From an uncultured Duncaniella sp. (lineage in GTDB: Bacteria > Bacteroidota > Bacteroidia > Bacteroidales > Muribaculaceae), in the NCBI GenBank assembly GCA_910587515.1, contig CAJULW010000019.1, positions 1 through 54,193 of the forward strand: a stretch of DNA of 54,193 nucleotides, given 5' to 3'. A model generated the notes under the pieces. The model ran no database searches and was not told the DNA's origin. It saw nothing but the letters and a program-made list of their open reading frames with translations. Below, one piece after another: positions 41,898-49,488 of this stretch (positions are counted from its first letter, which is position 1; each line of letters starts with the position of its first letter). The translations under genes were made by a program, and so were the position numbers.

Positions 41898-43862
41898 ATG
41901 ACACGCCTACATCACATTATATATATAATATCCATCGCAGCCATCCTCGGATCTTGCTCAGGAGCCAAGATGAGCGTTGCGGACGAACAATTTGCCCGTG
42001 GCGAATATTTCGAGGCGCAGAAAACCTACAGAAAAATATACAACAAGCTGAATCCCAAGGATCAAAGATTATTGCGCGGAGAAGTAGCAGCAAAAATGGG
42101 AGAATGCCACAAACGTCTCGGGCAAGACGCCAGAGCCGCTGCCGCCTTTCAGAACGCTTTACGCTATGGCCATCCGGACTCCACTCTGCTATTGCAACTG
42201 GCCATGGCCCAACACGGACAAGGCAACTATGCGCAAGCCATAAAAACATACGATGAGTATCTACGTCTTTGGCCAAACGACACGAAAGCTCTCCAAGGTA
42301 TTGCAGGAGCACGCAAAAGTGCAGATCTCAAACGCAACAAGACTCGCCACATAGTGAGAAACGCGAAATTTTTCAACTCACGTCGCTCAGATTTCTCGCC
42401 TATGTTTAACGGAGAGACACTTTATTTCACCACTACTAACGAAAAGGTCACAGGAACAAAACGTAGCGAAATAACAGGCATGAAACGTAGCGACATCTGG
42501 ATGTCGCGCAAAAACGAACGAGGGGAATGGCAACGTCCCGAGCCTATAGAGGGTGAACTGAACACTGAGTGGGACGAAGGGATAATATCATTCTCGCCCG
42601 ACGGTTCCACGATGTATCTCACACGTTCCATACGCACCCCTGAAAAAGACACAGGTGTCGACATCTACACCTCGCAACGCTCAGACGCCCAATGGAGCGC
42701 CCCGGTCAAGCTCGACATAACGAACGACACTTTATCAAGCTATGGCCACCCTGCCGTAAGCCCATCCGGAGAATATCTATACTTCACATCCGACATGCCA
42801 GGACATGGAGGTAAAGACATCTGGCGCATAAACCTGCGTGAACGTGCCGGCAGCCTCGAAAACCTTGGTGACGCCATAAATACTCCAGGTGACGAAGTCT
42901 TCCCTTATATGCTCACTGATTCAATTATGTACTTCTCGTCGGATGGCCATCCAGGCCTGGGAGGTCTCGATATATTCCGAGCCACACTTACACCTTCAGG
43001 CGGTTGGCTCGTGGAAAATATGGGAAGTCCCATAAATTCAGAGGGAGATGACTTCGGTATAACTTTCGCCAACCCTTCGAAAGAATCCGGATATTTCAGT
43101 TCAAACCGAGGCGACGGCCGTGGCTACGATCATCTTTATTCTTTCGAACTACCGGATTTAAAAATCCTTATATCAGGATGGGTACTCGACAAGGACGAGG
43201 AACCAGTGCCCAACGCTGTCATCCGCATTGTCGGCAACGACGGGTCAAATCAAAAAGCCATAGCCAGAAATGACGGTTCATTCTCATTCCCGCTCCAGAG
43301 AGGCGTACGATACGTGATGCTTGCAGGAGCGAAAGGATATCTTAACGCAAAACAGGAATTCACCTCCGACACGGCTGAAGAGGACGCTGAATACGGAATC
43401 GATTTCATTCTTGCATCCATATCCAAACCAAACATTGTCGAAAACATATTTTATGATTTCGATAAAGCCACACTGCGTCCGGAATCAAAGGACGCTCTCG
43501 ACGGACTTGCCCAGATGCTTCGGGACAATCCAAATATCACGATCGAAATGGCGTCACATACCGACAGGTGGGGTTCGGAGGAATACAATATCAATCTATC
43601 ACAACGCCGTGCGAAAAGTGTGGTAGATTATCTCATATCCGCAGGCATACCAGCTGCGAGGCTACAGATTCAAGGTTACGGAAAATCCCGTCCGAAAACT
43701 GTAACAAAGCGTATAGCCCGAGAATTCCCTCAGTTCGAAGAAGGACAAGTGCTCAATGAAAAGTTCGTGCAGACCCTACCGGAAGAACAACAGGAAACCG
43801 CTGATCAGATAAACAGACGTACGGAATTTCAAGTCTTATCGGTAGACTATCAGATGTATTGA
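41898..43862 (+). CDS. PorE-like lipoprotein: TPR, beta-propeller, CRD and OmpA domains
   Basis: The 654-aa product has a lipoprotein signal (IISIAAILGSC, C20). The mature order is TPR-like repeats at about 25-135 (ADEQFARGEYFEAQKTYRKIY; AMAQHGQGNYAQAIKTYDEYL split), a PD40/WD40-like beta-propeller at about 150-420 with repeating SPDGSTMYLTR, SPSGEYLYFTSD, DSIMYFSSDGHPGLGGLDIF blades, a carboxypeptidase-regulatory-like fold at about 425-515 (ISGWVLDKDEEPVPNAVI), and an OmpA peptidoglycan-binding domain at about 520-650 (NIFYDFDKATLRPES; SHTDRWGSEEYNINLSQRRA). This is the domain order of PorE (PG1058), the type IX secretion component that binds peptidoglycan. An OmpA-family protein of other function is possible, because several paralogues share this order. 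Confidence 0.78.
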   Translation: MTRLHHIIYIISIAAILGSCSGAKMSVADEQFARGEYFEAQKTYRKIYNKLNPKDQRLLRGEVAAKMGECHKRLGQDARAAAAFQNALRYGHPDSTLLLQLAMAQHGQGNYAQAIKTYDEYLRLWPNDTKALQGIAGARKSADLKRNKTRHIVRNAKFFNSRRSDFSPMFNGETLYFTTTNEKVTGTKRSEITGMKRSDIWMSRKNERGEWQRPEPIEGELNTEWDEGIISFSPDGSTMYLTRSIRTPEKDTGVDIYTSQRSDAQWSAPVKLDITNDTLSSYGHPAVSPSGEYLYFTSDMPGHGGKDIWRINLRERAGSLENLGDAINTPGDEVFPYMLTDSIMYFSSDGHPGLGGLDIFRATLTPSGGWLVENMGSPINSEGDDFGITFANPSKESGYFSSNRGDGRGYDHLYSFELPDLKILISGWVLDKDEEPVPNAVIRIVGNDGSNQKAIARNDGSFSFPLQRGVRYVMLAGAKGYLNAKQEFTSDTAEEDAEYGIDFILASISKPNIVENIFYDFDKATLRPESKDALDGLAQMLRDNPNITIEMASHTDRWGSEEYNINLSQRRAKSVVDYLISAGIPAARLQIQGYGKSRPKTVTKRIAREFPQFEEGQVLNEKFVQTLPEEQQETADQINRRTEFQVLSVDYQMY

Positions 43863-43899
43863 TTTGATTTTTCGCGCAATCGCAATCTGTTTTCGTGAT

Positions 43900-43911
43900 T
43901 TTTCGCGAAAA
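43900..43911. promoter_or_regulatory. 12-base palindrome upstream of typA
   Basis: TTTTCGCGAAAA is perfectly self-complementary and lies 7 bases upstream of the typA -7 box, within the promoter spacer. A similar TTTTTCGCGC lies about 30 bases before it. It could be an operator; chance is not excluded in this AT-rich gap. Confidence 0.3.
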
Positions 43912-43917
43912 TAATTG

Positions 43918-43925
43918 TAACTTTG
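43918..43925 (+). promoter_or_regulatory. -7 element of typA
   Basis: TAACTTTG matches TAnnTTTG and lies 22 bases before the typA ATG at 43948. A canonical TTG -33 element is not seen; TTCGTG is the nearest. Confidence 0.55.
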
Positions 43926-43947
43926 CAGCCGGAAAAATTTTTGGACA

Positions 43948-45747
43948 ATGCAGAAGATTAGAAACATCGCCATAATAGCCCACGTGGACCATGGCAAAAC
44001 CACGCTCGTAGACAAAATGCTTTTGGCCGGCAAACTGTTTCGCGACAACCAATCGACCGGAGAACTTATACTTGACAACAATGACCTTGAACGCGAGCGA
44101 GGGATAACAATCCTCTCCAAAAACGTATCCATCAACTACAAGGATTACAAAATAAACATCATCGACACTCCTGGACACGCAGACTTCGGTGGAGAAGTGG
44201 AACGTGTGTTGAACATGGCAGACGGCTGCCTCCTTCTTGTAGATGCATTTGAGGGACCTATGCCACAAACGCGTTTCGTCCTTCAGAAAGCCATACAGAT
44301 GGGGCTGAAACCTGTAGTGGTGATCAATAAGGTCGACAAACCCAACTGTCGCCCTGATGAAGTGCAGGAAATGGTGTTTGACCTTATGTGCAACCTCGAC
44401 GCCACAGAAGACCAACTCGATTTCCCTACGATCTATGGCTCGGCCAAACAAGGATGGATGAGCACGGACTACACCAGTCCCACGGACAACATAACACCTG
44501 TTCTCGACGCTATAATTGAATATATCCCAGAGCCGGAAGTACTTGAAGGAGACGCCCAGATGCTTATCACATCTCTTGATTTCAGCAGCTATGTCGGGCG
44601 TATAGCGATCGGTCGCGTACACCGCGGTGAACTCCGCGAAGGCCAGGACATAGCCTTATGTAAAAAAGACGGCACAACCGTGCGTCAGCGCATAAAAGAG
44701 CTACATACATTCGAAGGCATGGGGCGCAAGAAAGTCGAATCTGTAAGAAGCGGTGACATCTGCGCGCTCGTAGGTATCGAAGGATTCGAAATCGGTGACA
44801 CCGTAGCTGACCTGAACAATCCTGAAGCACTCCCCCGTATAGCTATCGACGAACCGACTATGTCAATGACATTCACAATCAACGACAGTCCTTTCTTTGG
44901 TAAAGACGGCAAGTACGTCACATCACGCCATATTCACGATCGCCTCACAAAAGAGCTTGACCGCAACCTCGCTCTCCGAATAACAAAAGCTGACCATGAA
45001 GACACATGGACTGTATTCGGCCGAGGAGTCCTTCATCTTTCCGTCCTTATCGAAACCATGCGTCGTGAAGGATTCGAACTACAGGTCGGGCAACCGCAGG
45101 TAATCATAAAAGAGATCGACGGACGCAAATGCGAACCGATTGAAATGCTCACTATCAACGTTCCGGAAGAATATTCGTCAAAAATAATCGACATGGTCAC
45201 CCGTCGCAAAGGCGAAATGGTGTCTATGACCACCCAGAACGACCGTATACACATCGAGTTCCTGATACCTTCGCGAGGTATAATAGGTTTGCGTAACAAT
45301 GTGTTGACAGCATCAGCCGGAGAGGCTATAATGGCACACCGTTTTCATGAATACCAACCATGGAAAGGCGATATCGAACGTCGCACAAACGGCTCTCTAA
45401 TCGCCATGGAAGGCGGAACGGCCTACGCATACGCCATAGATAAACTTCAGGATCGTGGACGTTTCTTCATCTTCCCTCAGGAAGAGGTATATGCCGGCCA
45501 GGTAGTCGGAGAAAACGCGAAAGAAAACGACATCGTGGTCAACGTCACCAAATCGAAGAAACTCACGAACATGCGCGCCAGCGGTGCGGATGACAAAGCC
45601 CGGATCATTCCGCCCGTGGTATTCTCGCTCGAAGAAGCGCTGGAATACATCAAGGAAGATGAATATGTCGAAGTGACCCCACACCATTTGCGCATACGAA
45701 AAATCATCCTCGACGAAATCGAGCGCAAAAGGGCTAATAAATCATAA
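43948..45747 (+). CDS. typA: translational GTPase TypA/BipA
   Basis: TypA (BipA) is a ribosome-associated GTPase of the EF-G family needed under stress and for ribosome assembly. The 599-aa product has all G motifs intact: G1 AHVDHGKTTLVDKML, G2 ERERGITILSKN, G3 DTPGHADFGGEVERV with the catalytic His, G4 VINKVDKPNC and G5 GSAKQGW. Domains II, III and V follow, and the BipA-specific C-terminal part (RFFIFPQEEVYAGQVVGEN; SKKLTNMRASGADDKARI) replaces EF-G domain IV. The intact G3 and G4 make a useful contrast with the EF-G2 gene at 49489. It is followed by a terminator-like hairpin at 45786-45819. Confidence 0.96.
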   Translation: MQKIRNIAIIAHVDHGKTTLVDKMLLAGKLFRDNQSTGELILDNNDLERERGITILSKNVSINYKDYKINIIDTPGHADFGGEVERVLNMADGCLLLVDAFEGPMPQTRFVLQKAIQMGLKPVVVINKVDKPNCRPDEVQEMVFDLMCNLDATEDQLDFPTIYGSAKQGWMSTDYTSPTDNITPVLDAIIEYIPEPEVLEGDAQMLITSLDFSSYVGRIAIGRVHRGELREGQDIALCKKDGTTVRQRIKELHTFEGMGRKKVESVRSGDICALVGIEGFEIGDTVADLNNPEALPRIAIDEPTMSMTFTINDSPFFGKDGKYVTSRHIHDRLTKELDRNLALRITKADHEDTWTVFGRGVLHLSVLIETMRREGFELQVGQPQVIIKEIDGRKCEPIEMLTINVPEEYSSKIIDMVTRRKGEMVSMTTQNDRIHIEFLIPSRGIIGLRNNVLTASAGEAIMAHRFHEYQPWKGDIERRTNGSLIAMEGGTAYAYAIDKLQDRGRFFIFPQEEVYAGQVVGENAKENDIVVNVTKSKKLTNMRASGADDKARIIPPVVFSLEEALEYIKEDEYVEVTPHHLRIRKIILDEIERKRANKS

Positions 45748-45785
45748 TGACAACAGAGGTAAAAAACGGCTGAACATGATATTCA

Positions 45786-45819
45786 GAATAATGCCGTCGT
45801 TTCAACGACGGCATTATTC
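45786..45819. terminator. hairpin between convergent typA and the ABC gene
   Basis: GAATAATGCCGTCGTT (45786-45801) pairs perfectly with 45804-45819, closing over two bases, or as a 14-bp stem with a six-base loop. It ends in TTATTCTTTT and overlaps the last codons of the convergent ABC gene. It probably terminates typA. Confidence 0.75.
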
Positions 45820-46809
45820 TTTTCGTGTCTCCAACGCATCTATCAATTCCCCTATCGAGCGCACACATCTGCCGTCAAAATAATAGCAACCTCTATAGGC
45901 TTCTATTTTACACGTGTTTTGTATTTTTGAATCTATACGAATACCGTTGCGCGCCAACGCTTTTCCAAGCATATTAAAAACGGCCGTTGAATCACTCTCA
46001 ACGCATATAGCGCGTGAACAAGGCATTTCCATAGCGAAAAGTCCTGTCAAATCATCGAAACGCACATCCCCGCTCTCGAAATAGGAACTCAGACGACCGT
46101 CAAGAGCCAAATCCTCAGGACAACCCGTAGACACTCCGAGACGCTTGTCGACAAGCCACAAGCGATCTGCGATCTGCAAAGCAAGTTCCAGATCATGCGT
46201 GGAAAGAAAAATTGTCTTCTGTCTCAATCGCGAGAGACGATGAAGCAACCTCATGATCTCGACTTTACTCGGATAGTCAAGAAACGCTGTTGGTTCATCA
46301 AGAAATATGATCGGGGTTTCCTGCGCGAGAGCCTTTGCGATCATGGCCTTCTGTCTTTCACCGTCACTCAAAGACGACAACTTACGCCCACTGAATTCCT
46401 CAATTCCGACAGACCTTATCGCCTCGTCAATAACCTTGGAATCAACGGATGACAGCCGTCCCCAAAAACCAGTGTAAGGGCTACGTCCCATAGCGACCAA
46501 CTGTCTGACTGTCATATTACCCAAAGATGGTTTATCGGTAAGGACAACACCTATCATACGTGCAAGCTCGCTCTGCGAATAAGACTCCAAAGGCCGGCCT
46601 CCGATATTCACACATCCGGCCATAGGTTTCAGAAAACCTGAAAGAGTTTTAAGCAAAGTAGACTTTCCGGCTCCATTAGGACCAAGCAGACACGTCAGTT
46701 CACCGGAGCGCAAAGAATCTGTCACACATTTGCTAACAACCACACGATCCGAACCGGACTCGTAGCCGGTAGACAGGCCTCGCACCTCTATAGTATTTTG
46801 ATGAATCAT
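45814..46809 (-). CDS. orphan iron/cobalamin-type ABC transporter ATPase with C-terminal extension
   Basis: The 331-aa product is an ABC ATPase of the FecE/BtuD group. Walker A is LLGPNGAGKSTLLKTLSG, the Q-loop region is VLTDKPSLGNMTVRQLVAMGRSPYTG, the signature is LSSLSDGERQKAMIAKAL, Walker B is IIFLDEPTAFLDYPSK and the switch His is in LSTHDLEL. After about residue 250 it has an extra ~80 residues (CVESDSTAVFNMLGKALARNG; EAYRGCYYFDGRCVRSIGEL) not needed for ATPase function and seen in Bacteroidota members. The expected permease and binding protein are not beside it. It is preceded at 57 bases by an endonuclease gene on the same strand, so the four minus-strand genes may form one transcript. 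Confidence 0.85.
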   Translation of the reverse strand: MIHQNTIEVRGLSTGYESGSDRVVVSKCVTDSLRSGELTCLLGPNGAGKSTLLKTLSGFLKPMAGCVNIGGRPLESYSQSELARMIGVVLTDKPSLGNMTVRQLVAMGRSPYTGFWGRLSSVDSKVIDEAIRSVGIEEFSGRKLSSLSDGERQKAMIAKALAQETPIIFLDEPTAFLDYPSKVEIMRLLHRLSRLRQKTIFLSTHDLELALQIADRLWLVDKRLGVSTGCPEDLALDGRLSSYFESGDVRFDDLTGLFAMEMPCSRAICVESDSTAVFNMLGKALARNGIRIDSKIQNTCKIEAYRGCYYFDGRCVRSIGELIDALETRKE

Positions 46810-46866
46810 TCGCTAAAGCATGTATGTTCACGGTTAATGGCGCTACAATTGAAAAAGATATTCCAA

Positions 46867-47709
46867 TTACCGACGTTTTTTAACAGGGCGACGTGCACTC
46901 CAATAATGAAAATCACATTGTCGTTCGACTTCTTGTTCCATCTCGTCTGGAAGCGACGCAAAAAAATCAAAGCCAGTCAATTTCTCGACAGAATCTATAC
47001 TCACCGCACAAGCCTGCAGCCCACCTTTGATCTTGCCATTGGGCATGACAAAACCTATCCCGCGCACCGGCTCCGTATAAGGCGATAATATCACTTTGAA
47101 AAACTTTTGCGGCACATAAACGCCTGTATCTCCTATACGTTCGATAGGTTTCCCGTCGATAACAGGGCCACAAACTATGTAGATGGCACTATCCATTTCG
47201 GCCCATTGGCGACATTTCTCCTCAAGACGTTTCCACGGACCGGCATTGAGACTTTTAGCCTGTGGACATATGTTTGTAAGAAAAAATGTCTCAGCCATGG
47301 CCTCGGCATCCCATTTCATATCACCGGCCGGAGCCATGTGGCCGCGGTCATATCCGGAATATGAATAATCCCACGTATCGGCACAACCATCGACGTCCGG
47401 ATCGGACATGAAACGGTCCGTACGCCTGATATTCCCGGATGTTTCTTCCTCTGTCAACTCCCATGCCACCCAATTCGGTATATGGCATTCGGGATTGAAC
47501 GACACATCCATCCCCTTATAGCTCTTGCGTATTTCCGGCAAAGAATCATTGCTGCCAACCTCAAGCAGATATCCATATTGACCGGACAACGACACAATGT
47601 CTACCTGCTCCTGACAACGCAACTCCATTACAAGCCTTATAGATCCCGCAAGCAGACACAAAACGATAAGAGGCTTGATAATTTGGGTTAATGGTTTTGT
47701 CTTGGCCAT
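46867..47709 (-). CDS. DNA/RNA non-specific endonuclease (NucA/NUC1 family)
   Basis: The 280-aa product has one N-terminal hydrophobic helix (IIKPLIVLCLLAGSIRLVM), a signal anchor or signal peptide, then the beta-beta-alpha metal nuclease. The key motif is GYDRGHMAPAGDMKW, with the general-base His of DRGH, followed by the metal-binding Asn in FFLTNICPQAKSLNAGPWKRLE (split). The family degrades DNA and RNA without sequence preference, using Mg2+. Location outside the cytoplasm fits nucleotide scavenging. Its ATG follows directly on the stop of the aminotransferase gene (47710), which implies co-transcription. Confidence 0.88.
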   Translation of the reverse strand: MAKTKPLTQIIKPLIVLCLLAGSIRLVMELRCQEQVDIVSLSGQYGYLLEVGSNDSLPEIRKSYKGMDVSFNPECHIPNWVAWELTEEETSGNIRRTDRFMSDPDVDGCADTWDYSYSGYDRGHMAPAGDMKWDAEAMAETFFLTNICPQAKSLNAGPWKRLEEKCRQWAEMDSAIYIVCGPVIDGKPIERIGDTGVYVPQKFFKVILSPYTEPVRGIGFVMPNGKIKGGLQACAVSIDSVEKLTGFDFFASLPDEMEQEVERQCDFHYWSARRPVKKRR

Positions 47710-48843
47710 TTACAACTCAACACTATTTATTATACGTCCTATCTCAGCCGCATCAGCAACCGATGTACCGGTCGCGATCGGTAGACTCACTATTTCCGAC
47801 GCGAGCATTTCAGTTACCGGCAGATACCCATGCCTAAGCCCGGAATAGCATGGCTGGCAATGAGGAGGAACCGCGTAATGAATATCTGTACCCACACCGG
47901 TCAATTTCAATTTTTCACGAAACCGATCCCGCTTACCATCCTTCACACGCACCACATATTGATGCCATACATTGTCATTGACTTCAGCCGACATCATCGG
48001 CAACACCACATCCGCGCGACGTATCGTTCGCTGATATGCCAACGCACGTGCAAAACGATCTGCGTTCTCTGTTGCAAGATACGGAAGTTTAACACGCAAC
48101 ATAGCTGCCTGTATCGGATCAAGCCGACAATTAAAACCCTTATATATATTATGGTAGCGATGGTCAGAACCATAATTGGCGAGAGCTCTTACAATATCCG
48201 CGATACCTTTGTCATGTGTCATCACAGCACCGGCATCACCAAGCGCGCCTACATTCTTTGTCGGATAAAAACTTATGGCAGCAGCATCACCGAGCGCACC
48301 GGCAAACGGGGACGAATGTAATCCAGAAACAAGCGTACGCGCACCGAGAGCCTGGGCACAATCTTCTATCACCTTAAGTCCATGACGGGTAGCGACAGAA
48401 ACAAGTCGGTCATCCCAGGCGACACGTCCGTAAAGGTGAACCGTCATTATCGCTTTTGTTCTTGACGTCACCGCCTTTTCCAACAGAGACGTATCGATAT
48501 TCATGGTCCATTCATCGACATCGACAGCCACCGGACACAGCCCTGCGTCTGAAATAGCAAGAACAGATGCGATGTAAGTATTGGCCGGGTAGATAACCTC
48601 GTCACCTTCTTTCATGTCCCCGTTAGCGATATAGGCACGCAAGATCAGACGCAACGCGTCAAGTCCGTTGCTGACGCCGACCACAAAAGGAGCTCCGGTC
48701 GCAACAGCAAGTTCACTTTCGAGAGCCTCGACCTCTTCACCTCCGATATACCGTCCGCTACGTATCACACGTGCCGCTGCGTCCGCAAGCTCTTCGCAAT
48801 AAGGGGCATTGACTTTGCCAAGATCAAGAAACGGATATTTCAT
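47710..48843 (-). CDS. DegT/DnrJ/EryC1/StrS sugar aminotransferase (FdtB-like)
   Basis: The 377-aa product is a PLP-dependent aminotransferase for nucleotide sugars. PYPNG-type motifs include YPANTYIASVLAISDAG, the PLP-binding Asp in IEDCAQALGA, and the Schiff-base lysine in SFYPTKNVGALGDAGAV. The C-terminal DIHYAVPPHCQPCY segment is typical. With the isomerase upstream it resembles the FdtA-FdtB pair that makes dTDP-3-amino-3,6-dideoxy-galactose; FdtC acetyltransferase and RmlAB are not nearby. The ATG at 48843 overlaps the isomerase stop as ATGA (48843-48840), so I chose it over the GTG at 48849. Confidence 0.9.
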   Translation of the reverse strand: MKYPFLDLGKVNAPYCEELADAAARVIRSGRYIGGEEVEALESELAVATGAPFVVGVSNGLDALRLILRAYIANGDMKEGDEVIYPANTYIASVLAISDAGLCPVAVDVDEWTMNIDTSLLEKAVTSRTKAIMTVHLYGRVAWDDRLVSVATRHGLKVIEDCAQALGARTLVSGLHSSPFAGALGDAAAISFYPTKNVGALGDAGAVMTHDKGIADIVRALANYGSDHRYHNIYKGFNCRLDPIQAAMLRVKLPYLATENADRFARALAYQRTIRRADVVLPMMSAEVNDNVWHQYVVRVKDGKRDRFREKLKLTGVGTDIHYAVPPHCQPCYSGLRHGYLPVTEMLASEIVSLPIATGTSVADAAEIGRIINSVEL

Positions 48844-49262
48844 AGACACGCTCCGTTTTCAGATGCAAGGCGTTTGAATTCCTCATAATCACGCACATAT
48901 TCATCGGGATCATAGAGGATTGACGTCATTACGAGACAAACACTGCCAGAAGCGAAATTGTCAAGTGTGCGCCAATATCCCGGAGGGATGTAAAGACCTT
49001 CGAAAGGACGGTTCAAAGTATATGTCATCCATGTCTCTCCGTCAAAAAGATTAACATTGAAACATCCGTTGACCGCCACGAGCAGAGATTCAGCCTCCTT
49101 GTGCGAATGACCTCCCCTCCCCTCCCCGGCAGGTACATCGTAAGTCCAATAGCACCGTGCTATCTCAAAAGGAATCTGGTCATTGTCCTGCACAAAAGTG
49201 AGACTCCCGCGCGGGTCATAAATACGCGGAAGTTTAATCATGCATGGTTTTCTCGAGTCCAT
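48840..49262 (-). CDS. dTDP-sugar 3,4-ketoisomerase (FdtA/WxcM-like cupin)
   Basis: The 140-aa product is a single cupin domain of the WxcM/FdtA type, which isomerises dTDP-6-deoxy-4-keto sugars to the 3-keto form. Motifs are LPRIYDPRGSLTFVQ near residue 10, EIARCYWTYDVPAGEGRGGHSHKEAE (split, with the GxHxH-type pair), and YIPPGYWRTLDNFA. Translation may instead start at the ATG at 49241 (MIKLPRIYD), which fits family length about equally. It is the first gene of the minus-strand run that continues with the aminotransferase, endonuclease and ABC ATPase. A minus-strand -7-like TATCTTTG lies at 49296-49289, without a well-spaced -33. Confidence 0.85.
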   Translation of the reverse strand: MDSRKPCMIKLPRIYDPRGSLTFVQDNDQIPFEIARCYWTYDVPAGEGRGGHSHKEAESLLVAVNGCFNVNLFDGETWMTYTLNRPFEGLYIPPGYWRTLDNFASGSVCLVMTSILYDPDEYVRDYEEFKRLASENGACL

Positions 49263-49488
49263 TAATTCAATTACTGTTTATACGTCCGCAAAGATACGAT
49301 ATATTATGGCAATAGTCCGCAGAAGCCTCATGATTTTTTGTAAGGCATGTTGTAAAACACATTCTACAGCGACACAAAAATAAAAATTTATTACTATTTT
49401 GCGCTCGCTTTCGACAGATCGCCACCTAAAACGGCGTCTGCACGTAAATTTTTCATTCTTCTTACCTAAAATTAACACCTTAAGAAAT

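Noticed and set aside
43753..44622. 289-codon minus-strand ORF opposite typA
   Set aside because: It crosses the end of the PorE-like gene and the typA promoter in antisense; typA is unambiguous.
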